From Caulobacter sp. CCH9-E1 (GTDB lineage Bacteria; Pseudomonadota; Alphaproteobacteria; Caulobacterales; Caulobacteraceae), in assembly GCF_001556515.1 (NCBI RefSeq), contig NZ_LSJA01000200.1, forward strand, positions 1 through 12,062: a stretch of 12,062 nt of DNA, in the 5' to 3' direction. Shown in pieces: positions 1 through 7,415 of this stretch. Both the position numbers and the translations under genes were made by a program. Positions within the stretch are counted from its first letter, which is position 1; the number at the start of each line of letters is the position of its first letter. The notes beneath the pieces are model-generated. The model did no database searches. It was given only the letters and a program-made list of their open reading frames with translations, and had not been told where the DNA came from.

Positions 1-695
1 GGCCAGGGGGCGGGGGCGCCGGCCTTGAATGGGCCGGCTCCGAGCAGACACCCCCACACCCAACCCTCTCCCCGCAAGGGGGAGAGGGCTATGCCGCGCC
101 CTTTGACCCGATCGACTACCCGCTCGGCGCGGCCCGGGCCCAGGTGCACGAGACCTATATCGTCGCCCAGACCCGCGACGGCATGGTCATCGTCGACCAG
201 CACGCGGCCCACGAGCGCCTCGTCTATGAGCGGATGAAGGGCGAGATGGCCGCCGGCGGCGTGGCGCGTCAGACCCTGCTGCTGCCCGAGGTGGTGGATC
301 TCGACCCGGCCGAGGCCGAGCGCGTCGTCGCCCGCGCCGAGGAGCTGGCCAGCCTGGGCCTCGTCATCGAGAGCTTCGGCCCCGGCGCGGTGCTGGTGCG
401 CGAGACGCCGGCCCTGCTGGGCAAGACCGACGCGGCGGGCCTGGTCCGCGACATCGCCGACGACCTGGCCGAGAACGGCGCGGCCCTGGCGCTGAAGGAG
501 CGGCTGGAGGAGGTCTGCTCGACCATGGCCTGCCACGGCAGCGTTCGCGCCGGCCGCCGCCTGAACGGCGCCGAGATGAACGCCCTGCTGCGCGAGATGG
601 AGGCCACGCCCCACTCGGGCCAGTGCAACCACGGCCGCCCGACCTATGTCGAGCTGAAGCTGGCCGACATCGAGAAGCTGTTCGGACGGCGGTGA
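1..695 (+). CDS. mutL: DNA mismatch repair protein MutL, C-terminal part (5' end outside window)
   Basis: The reading frame is open from base 3 and gives 230 visible residues; the N-terminal ATPase domain lies upstream of the window. MutL couples mismatch recognition by MutS to strand incision. The visible part is the end of a Gly/Pro-rich linker (roughly residues 1-40) followed by the C-terminal dimerisation/endonuclease domain. [12 protein letters not shown] (about residues 65-76) matches the nuclease metal-binding motif DQHA(X)2E(X)4E. The later motifs ACHGSVRAG and QCNHGRPT correspond to the other conserved C-terminal motifs of nicking MutL proteins. This suggests an active endonuclease, as expected in bacteria that lack MutH. 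The linker contains a palindromic repeat read in frame (64-88). A GTG at 144 is internal and is not the start. The gene ends in TGA six bases before a hairpin-rich repeat and is convergent with skgA. Confidence 0.95.
   Translation, partial: PGGGGAGLEWAGSEQTPPHPTLSPQGGEGYAAPFDPIDYPLGAARAQVHETYIVAQTRDGMVIVDQHAAHERLVYERMKGEMAAGGVARQTLLLPEVVDLDPAEAERVVARAEELASLGLVIESFGPGAVLVRETPALLGKTDAAGLVRDIADDLAENGAALALKERLEEVCSTMACHGSVRAGRRLNGAEMNALLREMEATPHSGQCNHGRPTYVELKLADIEKLFGRR
64..88. repeat. Palindromic repeat inside the mutL linker
   Basis: The arms CCCTCTCCCC (64-73) and GGGGAGAGGG (79-88) form a perfect 10-bp inverted repeat around GCAAG. The unit sits in the mutL reading frame and is translated as part of a Thr/Pro/Gly-rich linker, so it does not break the gene. 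GC-rich palindromes of this general style are normally intergenic in alphaproteobacteria. Insertion into a flexible, tolerant linker is the simplest explanation. Confidence 0.7.
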
Positions 696-700
696 TCGAT

Positions 701-814
701 GCTCCCCCGCGATGCGGGGGAGCTGTCACGGAGTGACTGAGGGGGCTAATGCGGCCTCGGCTCAGCTAGCCCCCTCCGGCCCTCTGGGCCACCTCCCCCG
801 CATCGCGGGGGAGG
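701..814. repeat. 114-bp multi-hairpin intergenic repeat, copy 1
   Basis: Five dyads lie in a row: A 701-723 (10-bp arms, loop GAT), B 725-737 (GTCAC/GTGAC), C 739-776 (10-bp arms GAGGGGGCTA/TAGCCCCCTC), D 778-790 (GGCCC/GGGCC) and E 792-814 (10-bp arms, loop ATC). Hairpins A and E are also reverse complements of each other over 21 bases (702-722 and 793-813), so the whole unit can fold as one large nested palindrome. It begins six bases after the mutL stop and ends four bases before the skgA stop, filling the space between two convergent genes. It could act as a bidirectional transcript end, although no T-tract follows it. Other copies are at 6291-6404 and 12013 onward. Confidence 0.9.
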
Positions 815-818
815 AACA

Positions 819-1586
819 TCACCGCTTCTCCGCGAATACCCGCATCGCTTCGGCGAAGTACTCGGTCAAACCCGGCGCGATCGCCTCATAGCGCGCGGTG
901 AATTCCGGGTTCTCCCGGTAGAGATGACCCAGCCCCTTGAACGCGTCCGGCGTCGGCTCGCGGTTCCAGGATCGGCCGACCCACGCCCAGTGGCGGCGCA
1001 TGATCGTCGTCACCGGATCGCTGTCGACCGGCAGCCCCTGCTTCAGAGCCTTGGCCAGATCGTGCTCGATCGCCTTGGCCTCCTCCTGGAAGTGGGACCA
1101 GTCCCTCTTGCCCCAGCTCTTCATGCCGGCCTTGGCGTCAGCGATCCGCTGGGCGGCCTCGTCGCCATAGCGCTCGACCAGCCAGGCCTCATGCTCGGCC
1201 TGCTTCTTGGGATCGAAGCCTTCGAAAAGCATCCTGTCGTCCATCGTCTCGTCTCCTTCGAGGTTGGCGAGGGTTCGATCGACGATGGCTGTCAGCTGAG
1301 CGTAGCGCTCGGCCTCGGCCGCCAGGCGCGCGCGTTGGGCGCGGAGCGCGGCGGCGAGGTCGAAATCCGGATCGTCCAACGCGGCCTGAATGTCCTTCAG
1401 CGGAGTCTCCAGGGCGCGGTGGAAGAGGATCTGTTGCAGGCGCAGCAGGTCCTGGCGGTCGTAATAGCGATAGCCGTTGGCCCCGACGGCGCGAGGCTTC
1501 AACAAGCCGATGGCGTCGTAGTGGTGCAGCGCGCGCACTGAAACGCCGGACAGCTTGGCCATCTGCTTGACCGTGTAAACGCTCAA
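819..1586 (-). CDS. skgA: MerR-family regulator with TipAS domain, SkgA
   Basis: The 255-residue protein has an N-terminal MerR winged-helix DNA-binding domain (about residues 1-70, with YTVKQMAKLSGVSVRALHHY and the wing sequence NGYRYYDRQDLLRLQQI). A coiled-coil dimerisation helix follows (about 75-115), then a C-terminal TipAS-type ligand-binding domain (about 120-255) containing the typical W/H-rich core (RRHWAWVGRSW). The sequence agrees closely with C. crescentus SkgA as I remember it. SkgA is described as an activator of katG (catalase-peroxidase) in stationary phase, and TipAS domains in other regulators bind thiopeptide-like drugs. The start is TTG at 1586, because the MerR fold begins immediately and no ATG precedes it in frame; AAGGG about 10 bases upstream may be the ribosome site. 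The gene is convergent with mutL and lies 100 bp downstream of the minus-strand gene at 1687-2916. Confidence 0.93.
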   Translation of the reverse strand: MSVYTVKQMAKLSGVSVRALHHYDAIGLLKPRAVGANGYRYYDRQDLLRLQQILFHRALETPLKDIQAALDDPDFDLAAALRAQRARLAAEAERYAQLTAIVDRTLANLEGDETMDDRMLFEGFDPKKQAEHEAWLVERYGDEAAQRIADAKAGMKSWGKRDWSHFQEEAKAIEHDLAKALKQGLPVDSDPVTTIMRRHWAWVGRSWNREPTPDAFKGLGHLYRENPEFTARYEAIAPGLTEYFAEAMRVFAEKR

Positions 1587-1593
1587 CCGGGGC

Positions 1594-1655
1594 GCCCTTT
1601 AGTCGACCTTGCCTCTCGATGGCGAAGTCACTCAGGGATCACGCGGCGTGAGGGT
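1594..1655 (-). promoter_or_regulatory. Probable skgA promoter/operator region
   Basis: The 100-bp gap in front of skgA contains two dyads: TCACG-CGG-CGTGA (1639-1651) and an imperfect CTTCGCC/GGCAAG pair (read on the minus strand, roughly 1609-1628). MerR-family proteins often bind a dyad within their own promoter, so either could be an autoregulatory site. I cannot define convincing -35 and -10 boxes. Confidence 0.25.
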
Positions 1656-1686
1656 CAAGCGCGCCGGAGCAAAAAGTCCGCCCGGC

Positions 1687-2916
1687 TCAGCTCAGGGCGA
1701 TCGGCGCGCCTTCGGCGCCAGCGACCGGCTTGTCGAGCAGGGTGGTGATGGCGGGGCCCTGGACGCGGGCGATTCCGGCGGCGCGGCACGCCTCCAGCTC
1801 GGCCCGCGTGGCCACCCCGGCGACGCCTTGCATCACGCCCTTGCCTTCGTACAGGTTCTTGCGCTCGGCGAACCTCTGAATGTTGCTCATCCGGTCGAAC
1901 TTGGTCTCGCCGGTCAGCAGCAGGGTGACGCTGTCGATCAGCTCGGGCGGCAGGCCGTGGATCGGGAAGGTGGCGTCCTCGACCCGCAGGTCCATGAAAG
2001 CGAAGCTGCCCTTCAGGAAGGCGCGCATCTGCTGCAGCATGCCCAGCGAAGCCTCGCGCGGCGTGCCGTAGATCGTGGCGACCAGGCGCGGCTGCTGATC
2101 CAGCGGATAGCGCGACAGGCGGCTCTTGTAGGCGTCCAGGGCCGACTGGGTCGTCAGGTTCCAGAAGCCAAACGGCACCAGGATTTGGCCGAAGGCCGCC
2201 GCCTTCAAGGCGGCCTGGGCGTCGGTCAGGCAGATCAGATCGCGCTTGAGGAGTTTGTCGTCGTCCTCCGGCGGCGGCTGCAGCAGATCGGCGCGCATGC
2301 CGATGAGCGATGCGACGAAAGCGTTGGCCGAGAGATCATAGACGCCCCACCAGCCCGTCTGCGGCGGCGGAGGGGGAGGCGGCGGAGCCTTGGGCGCGAC
2401 CGGCGCCTTGGCGGTCTTTGACGCCTTGTCGGCCAAAGGAGCGTCCGCCGCGCCCGCTTCGGCCTTTTCGGCCGCCAGGGCCCTGGCCTCCTCGTGGGTG
2501 CTGGGCACGGACTCGACCGCGTCGGCGGTGATCACATGGACCCGGCCCGCCGCGCCGCCATAGCCCTTGCCGGCGACCAGGCCGGCCAGCTCCTTCTGCG
2601 ACAGGCTGGCGAACTTCAGGACGGCGGTCTCATCGCCCTGGAAGGTCATCAGGCAGATCTCGCCGCCCTCGCCGCCAGGGAACAGCACCTGCTCCAGCTC
2701 GGCCGCCAGGGCCTGCATCTCGGCGGGATCCAGCGTCTCGACCCGGTTGTCGGCCAGCACGAAGGCCAGTGGAGCCACGGCGCCGCACTTGCGCGGGGCG
2801 CGCCAGCGCGCCTTCAGGAAGGCGTCGGCCACGGCCTGCGCCTTTGATCGCGGGATTTCGCCGGGCTGGCTCTCGCCGGCGTTGAACAGGATTCGGAGGC
2901 AGGCGATGGCCGTCAT
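1687..2916 (-). CDS. Unknown protein with degenerate EAL-like C-terminal domain (paralogue A)
   Basis: The product is 409 residues and I do not recognise a named family. It is clearly paralogous to the next gene upstream (2988-4151) along its whole length. An N-terminal domain (about 1-115) shares ACLRI, APR..G.VAP, CLMTF.G.E and VLKF..L with the paralogue. A low-complexity Ala/Lys/Pro linker follows (about 140-187), with eight consecutive prolines at 178-185. The C-terminal part (about 188-392) resembles the layout of an EAL c-di-GMP phosphodiesterase domain: GWWGVYDL as first strand, IYGTPRE where EAL has its EITE-like strand, FAFMDLRVED where EAL has DDFG, and GVATRAELEACRAAGIARVQGP like the closing GVET...QG segment. 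The catalytic acidic residues are not in place (Ser replaces the first Glu), so phosphodiesterase activity is unlikely. No signal peptide or membrane helix is visible. ATG at 2916 is supported by alignment with paralogue B; no clear ribosome site is seen. Confidence 0.85.
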   Translation of the reverse strand: MTAIACLRILFNAGESQPGEIPRSKAQAVADAFLKARWRAPRKCGAVAPLAFVLADNRVETLDPAEMQALAAELEQVLFPGGEGGEICLMTFQGDETAVLKFASLSQKELAGLVAGKGYGGAAGRVHVITADAVESVPSTHEEARALAAEKAEAGAADAPLADKASKTAKAPVAPKAPPPPPPPPQTGWWGVYDLSANAFVASLIGMRADLLQPPPEDDDKLLKRDLICLTDAQAALKAAAFGQILVPFGFWNLTTQSALDAYKSRLSRYPLDQQPRLVATIYGTPREASLGMLQQMRAFLKGSFAFMDLRVEDATFPIHGLPPELIDSVTLLLTGETKFDRMSNIQRFAERKNLYEGKGVMQGVAGVATRAELEACRAAGIARVQGPAITTLLDKPVAGAEGAPIALS

Positions 2917-2987
2917 GAGTGCAACACTAGGTAGGAATCCTCGCCAATTCGTTGAGGGCCCCGGCTAAAAGCAACGACCCGCGGGCC

Positions 2988-4151
2988 TTACACGGCCAGC
3001 GGAAGTTCATCGACCGGCGTCTCCTGCTCGGTCACGGGCGCGGCGAACAGGCCGCTGACGAAAGGACCCTTGATCGTGTTGGCGCCCATGCGCCGCGCAA
3101 GCTCCAGCTCGCGCGCGTTGCGCACCCCCGCCAGGCCCTGACGCAAGCGGCGGGCGGCGTAGACCTTCCGGTCGGACAAGAAACGATGGATCTTCAGCAG
3201 GCGGGACTTCTCGTCATCGCCTTCGAGCTGCAGGACCACGCCGTGCGCCAAGCCTTCGGGCACGGCCTGGCAATAGAAGCCGGCGTCATGAACCCGCAGA
3301 TCGACGCGGGCGAAGCTGGGCAGGACGATATCGCGCAGCGGGGCGATGGCCGAGAACGGCAGGTCGCGCGGCACCTCGTAGATCACCGCCGCCATCCGCT
3401 CGCGAACGCTGGGCGACAGGGCGGTGAAGCGCGCCTGATAGGCCTCGCGGATGCCCGCGCGGACCACGCTCCACATCCGCACGCCCACCCACGCCTTGAG
3501 GCTGGGGTCGGCCTCCAGCGCCGCGACGGCGCGGTCGAAGGCCAGGAGGTCGGCCTCGGCGAATTCGGAGTCGTCCTGCGGCTCGGGCGCGCCGGGCTTG
3601 CGCACGACCATGATCTCGGAGCTTTCGAACTTCTGGCTTCCCAGGTTGTAGACGCCACGCCAGCCCAGATGGATCGGCGTCTGAGCCTCGACCTTGGGCT
3701 TGGCCGCGACCACGCGCGGCGTCGAGCCCCAGGGCGCCAGCTCGGCCACGCCGTCGCGGCGGACCAGGCGCGTGCGGCCCTCGGGCGGCGGCGGCTTGCC
3801 GCCGCGCATGGCCAGCAGCTCATCCTCGGTCAGGGTGGAAAACTTGAGGACCTGCTCTTCCTCGCCCTCGAAGGTGAGCATGCAGAGATCATCGCGGCCC
3901 TGGGTGCCGAACAGCCGCAGCTGCAGCTCCGAAGCCATATGTCGCAGTTCTTCGCCGTCCAGATAATCGGCGTGAGGATCGATCAGCACATAGGCGCCGG
4001 GCGCCACGCGGCCGTAGCGACGGGGAGCAGGCCAATGGGCCTCGATATAGGAGGAGGCGGTCTTGTCGATCTTGGCCGGAGTCACGCCCTCGACGGCGGT
4101 CTCGCGCGCGCCGTGTTCAATGCAGATTCGAAGACATGCCATCCCGCCCAT
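2988..4151 (-). CDS. Unknown protein with degenerate EAL-like C-terminal domain (paralogue B)
   Basis: The product is 387 residues, upstream of and paralogous to the gene at 1687-2916, 71 bp apart on the same strand, so the two are probably co-transcribed. The N-terminal domain (about 1-118) has ACLRI, APRRYGRVAPGAYVL and CMLTFEGEE..VLKFSTL. The linker (about 118-160) is shorter than in A. The C-terminal region (about 162-366) again follows the EAL layout: GWRGVYNL...SEIMVVR, VIYEVPRD, RVDLRVHDAGF, and GLAGVRNARELELARRMGANTIKGP. A Glu is kept in SEIMVVR, but spacing differs by one residue from the canonical ExLxR, and the metal-binding Asp pair is not evident. A binding or scaffold role is more likely than catalysis; this is inference. 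ATG at 4151 gives MGGMACLRI, which matches MTAIACLRI of paralogue A. An internal ATG at 4142 is the alternative start. Confidence 0.87.
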   Translation of the reverse strand: MGGMACLRICIEHGARETAVEGVTPAKIDKTASSYIEAHWPAPRRYGRVAPGAYVLIDPHADYLDGEELRHMASELQLRLFGTQGRDDLCMLTFEGEEEQVLKFSTLTEDELLAMRGGKPPPPEGRTRLVRRDGVAELAPWGSTPRVVAAKPKVEAQTPIHLGWRGVYNLGSQKFESSEIMVVRKPGAPEPQDDSEFAEADLLAFDRAVAALEADPSLKAWVGVRMWSVVRAGIREAYQARFTALSPSVRERMAAVIYEVPRDLPFSAIAPLRDIVLPSFARVDLRVHDAGFYCQAVPEGLAHGVVLQLEGDDEKSRLLKIHRFLSDRKVYAARRLRQGLAGVRNARELELARRMGANTIKGPFVSGLFAAPVTEQETPVDELPLAV

Positions 4152-4200
4152 GCGGGGAAACTTATAACGCCGTGTATTGAGAATTGCTTCTCGGAACTAA

Positions 4201-4218
4201 TGGCGCGACAACGCGCCA
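4201..4218 (-). terminator. Hairpin after the GNAT gene, possible weak terminator
   Basis: A perfect 7-bp stem (TGGCGCG/CGCGCCA, loop ACAA) begins seven bases past the GNAT stop codon. On the minus strand it is followed by TTAGTT rather than a long T-run, so termination would be weak. Confidence 0.4.
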
Positions 4219-4224
4219 CAGACC

Positions 4225-4818
4225 TTAAACGAATGCCTCCGACAACCTGAAGTCTAGGCGTTGGCGCACGCCCGGCCAGTCGTAATCAGTGATCGAGAAG
4301 ACGGCCGTGTCGCGCACGTGACCCGTCCAGGTGATCTTGTGATTGCGGAGCACGCCTTCCTTGGTCGCGCCCAGCTTCTGGATCGCCGCCTGGCTGCGGG
4401 CGTTGCGGACGTCGGTGACCAGCTCGACGCGAATGGCGCCGCAGTCGAACGCGTGCGCCAGCAGCAGCCGCTTGCTTTCCGGATTGACCGGACCCGACCG
4501 CGCTTCAGGGTTGAGGAAGGTCGAGCCGATCTCCAGACCGCAGTGGAGACGGCGGATGTTCAGGTAGCTGGAGGTGCCGACCACCTTGCCGTCCGACAGG
4601 CGGCGGATGGCGAAGCCGATGCGCTCGCCCCGGTCCGTCTCGCCCTGCAGCGCGCCCCAGAAGTCGTCGAAGCCTTCGCCGCAGCCGTTGACCGACATGA
4701 TCTCCCAGCTTTCGGGATCGCAGTCGACGGCGGCCTTCAGCTCGTCGCGGTGATCGACGGTGACGGGTTCGAGGCGCACATGGCGCCCCTGCAGGATGTC
4801 GGCGGTCAGGTTCAGCAT
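4225..4818 (-). CDS. GNAT-family N-acetyltransferase, RimJ/RimL-like
   Basis: The 197-residue protein transfers acetyl from acetyl-CoA to an amine; the substrate cannot be read from the sequence. GRHVRLEPVT (about 11-20) is the usual N-terminal strand of RimJ/RimL-like enzymes. The core GLEIGSTFLNPEARSG.VNPESKRLLLAHAF (about 94-124) is strand 4 and the acetyl-CoA-binding loop and helix. VELVTDVRNARSQAAIQKLGATKEGVLR (about 131-158) is the conserved C-terminal half with the N-x-x-S-x-x-A-I-x-K-x-G-A signature. I chose ATG at 4818. A TTG at 4878 would add 20 residues (MRKFPAGGL...) that do not resemble the family and would run into the divergent promoter region. No strong ribosome site is seen. 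Close relatives include enzymes that act on protein N-termini, aminoglycosides or other small amines. The gene is divergent from the acyl-CoA dehydrogenase. Confidence 0.88.
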   Translation of the reverse strand: MLNLTADILQGRHVRLEPVTVDHRDELKAAVDCDPESWEIMSVNGCGEGFDDFWGALQGETDRGERIGFAIRRLSDGKVVGTSSYLNIRRLHCGLEIGSTFLNPEARSGPVNPESKRLLLAHAFDCGAIRVELVTDVRNARSQAAIQKLGATKEGVLRNHKITWTGHVRDTAVFSITDYDWPGVRQRLDFRLSEAFV

Positions 4819-4898
4819 GACCGCCGTTGTCCGACAGCCGTGTGACGAACACAACCCGCCCGCCGGAAACTTACGCAATCGGACGTAGCCCTGCCCGC

Positions 4899-4927
4899 TT
4901 GCCCCGCGCGTCAGGGCGTTCTACAAA
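4899..4927 (+). promoter_or_regulatory. Candidate promoter of the acyl-CoA dehydrogenase gene
   Basis: TTGCCC (4899-4904) and TACAAA (4922-4927) are separated by 17 bp; each matches four of six sigma-70 consensus bases. The predicted transcription start falls within the palindrome at 4932-4947. Confidence 0.4.
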
Positions 4928-4931
4928 CACT

Positions 4932-4947
4932 TCAAACAAGCGTTTGA
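4932..4947. promoter_or_regulatory. Palindromic operator, PsrA/TetR type, before the acyl-CoA dehydrogenase
   Basis: TCAAACAAGCGTTTGA is a perfect 6-bp inverted repeat with a 4-base spacer. It fits the published form of the PsrA site (G/CAAAC-N2-4-GTTTG/C), bound by a TetR-family repressor of fatty-acid genes in pseudomonads. It sits just downstream of the candidate -10 box, 28 bases before the ATG, where binding would repress. The identity of the Caulobacter regulator is not shown here. Confidence 0.6.
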
Positions 4948-4975
4948 GATAAGCAAAGCGGGCAGAGGGAACACC

Positions 4976-6280
<1,305 letters not shown>

Positions 6281-6290
6281 AAGGCGAGAT

Positions 6291-6404
6291 GCTCCCCCGC
6301 GATGCGGGGGAGCTGTCGCGGAGCGACTGAGGGGGCTAATGCGGCATAGGTCCAGCTAGCCCCCTCCGGCCCGCCGGGCCACCTCCCCCGCATCGCGGGG
6401 GAGG
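6291..6404. repeat. 114-bp multi-hairpin intergenic repeat, copy 2
   Basis: The copy has the same length and orientation as copy 1 (701-814) and differs at eight of 114 positions by my count. Two of the changes convert the A-T pair of hairpin B into a G-C pair (GTCGC/GCGAC). The remaining six are in the loops of hairpins C and D. All stems are otherwise unchanged. It starts ten bases after the acyl-CoA dehydrogenase stop and lies between two genes on the same strand. Confidence 0.9.
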
Positions 6405-6434
6405 AACTTTAGCCGCAAAATCCGGGCGGACAGC

Positions 6435-6448
6435 CTCGCTTCGGCGAG
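6435..6448 (+). promoter_or_regulatory. 5' hairpin with UUCG tetraloop before ogt
   Basis: CTCGC-TTCG-GCGAG forms a 5-bp stem closed by a C(UUCG)G tetraloop, which is exceptionally stable in RNA. It ends 13 bases before the ogt ATG, where a ribosome site would be expected and none is obvious, so it may limit translation if transcribed. Confidence 0.35.
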
Positions 6449-6461
6449 CGATCATCGCCGC

Positions 6462-7001
6462 ATGACCCGCCCCAACCACCTCCTCCTGGATCGCGCGCCG
6501 TCGCCGATCGGCGAGATCCTGATCGTCACCGACGAGACCGGCCTGCTGCGCGCCGTCGACTTCCACGACTTCGAGCCGCGCCTGCGCCGGCTGCTGCGCC
6601 TGCACTACGGCGACCTTCCGCTACAGGCGGGTGAGGCGCCGGCCCCGACCAAGGTCGCCTTCGCCCGCTACTTCGCCGGAGATGTGAGCGCGCTAGCCGA
6701 CCTAAGCTGGGATACAGGCGGCACGGCCTTCCAGCGCGCGGTCTGGCGGGCGCTGGCCGCCATTCCACCGGGGGAGACCGTGACCTATTCGGAGCTCGCC
6801 CGCCGCGTGGAGCGCCCCGCCGCCATTCGCGCGGTCGGCGCCGCCAACGGCGCCAATCCGCTAAGCTTGGTCGCGCCCTGCCACCGGGTGATCGGCATGA
6901 GCGGCGCGCTCACCGGCTATGCCGGCGGGATCGAACGCAAGCGCTGGCTGCTGGCCCATGAGGGCGTGCTTCAGGCGAAGCCCATGCCCCTCGCCACATA
7001 A
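6462..7001 (+). CDS. ogt: Methylated-DNA-[protein]-cysteine S-methyltransferase (O6-alkylguanine repair)
   Basis: The 179-residue suicide enzyme removes alkyl groups from O6-alkylguanine onto its own cysteine. The N-terminal ribonuclease-H-like domain spans about 1-85 (SPIGEILIVTDETGLLRAVDF). The catalytic domain (about 87-170) shows TAFQRAVWRALAAIPPGETVTYSELA, the DNA-inserting arginine region AIRAVGAANGANP, and the active-site PCHRVIG with Cys at about 140, followed by GALTGYAGGIERKRWLLAHE. It is a stand-alone Ogt/AGT and is not fused to an Ada regulatory domain. ATG at 6462 gives the family's usual length, but the ribosome site is poor and a stable hairpin lies just upstream. The last 31 bases overlap the convergent gene at 6971-7396. 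Symbol ogt fits the Ada-less form. Confidence 0.93.
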   Translation: MTRPNHLLLDRAPSPIGEILIVTDETGLLRAVDFHDFEPRLRRLLRLHYGDLPLQAGEAPAPTKVAFARYFAGDVSALADLSWDTGGTAFQRAVWRALAAIPPGETVTYSELARRVERPAAIRAVGAANGANPLSLVAPCHRVIGMSGALTGYAGGIERKRWLLAHEGVLQAKPMPLAT

Positions 7002-7396
7002 GGCCCGACGTTGAAGAACGGGAGGCTCAGGGTGATCCCGATCAGGGCGTTGACCGCGATCGAACCGGCGTTGAAGCGGCCCGCCTCGCCATCCTTGACC
7101 GCCGACAGCGCCCGCGCCGCCGCCGCGCCCAGCCAGCCCACCGCCAGCACCATCGCCATGGCCGCGCCCAGCCGGGGCTGGTAGCCGAGATACAGCGCCG
7201 CGATCCCGTGCGAGGCGATCAGCATGCCGCCGAACGCCCGCCCTTCCGCGAACAGCGGCGACTTCGGCGTCTCCTCGTCGGCCAGGCCCGCAAGGCCCAA
7301 CATGGTCTCGGGCCGCGCCAGGATCATGCCGCCCAGCGCGCCGCCGATGACGCAGGCCACCACCGCCAGGAACAGGGACAGGACGTAGCTGGACAT
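6971..7396 (-). CDS. Small four-helix membrane protein, DUF4345-like
   Basis: The 141-residue protein is predicted to sit in the inner membrane, with hydrophobic segments at about 3-28, 55-71, 77-97 and 110-135. The pattern of a short loop followed by EGRAFGGMLIASHG is like DUF4345-type proteins, whose function is unknown; family assignment is tentative. The ATG at 7396 is preceded by AGGAGA at a five-base spacing. An open frame continues upstream to 7687, but that part is Arg-rich antisense of the VOC gene and is not coding. The gene begins 19 bases after the VOC stop, with its ribosome site in that gap, so the two form an operon. Its 3' end overlaps ogt on the other strand by 31 bases. Confidence 0.8.
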   Translation of the reverse strand: MSSYVLSLFLAVVACVIGGALGGMILARPETMLGLAGLADEETPKSPLFAEGRAFGGMLIASHGIAALYLGYQPRLGAAMAMVLAVGWLGAAAARALSAVKDGEAGRFNAGSIAVNALIGITLSLPFFNVGPYVARGMGFA

Positions 7397-7415
7397 CGGC
7401 TCTCCTAGCACTCCG

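Noticed and set aside
701..814. CRISPR-like or tRNA-like structure in the hairpin repeat
   Set aside because: Copies are kilobases apart rather than in an array with spacers, and no anticodon/acceptor arrangement is present.
1671..1687. Intrinsic terminator after EAL-like gene A (five T on the minus strand)
   Set aside because: The T-run is present but no convincing GC stem precedes it.
2366..2385. GGC/GGA-rich tract as a simple-sequence phase-variation site
   Set aside because: It encodes the poly-proline linker in frame and is not a uniform repeat unit; length change by slippage cannot be judged from one sequence.
4142..4195. Promoter of EAL-like gene B with TTATAA and the dyad GAGAATTGCTTCTC
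   Set aside because: TTATAA would place the transcript start almost at the ATG and no matching -35 box is clear; the short dyad is noted but not supported enough for a feature.
2952..4250. 432-residue plus-strand frame antisense to the EAL-like gene B
   Set aside because: Shadow of a high-GC gene: composition rich in Ala, Gly, His, Gln and Leu without motifs, whereas the minus-strand frame is paralogous to its neighbour.
4915..4950. LexA (SOS) box of the GTTC-N7-GTTC type upstream of the acyl-CoA dehydrogenase
   Set aside because: Only one GTTC half-site is present; the palindrome there fits the CAAAC/GTTTG pattern instead.
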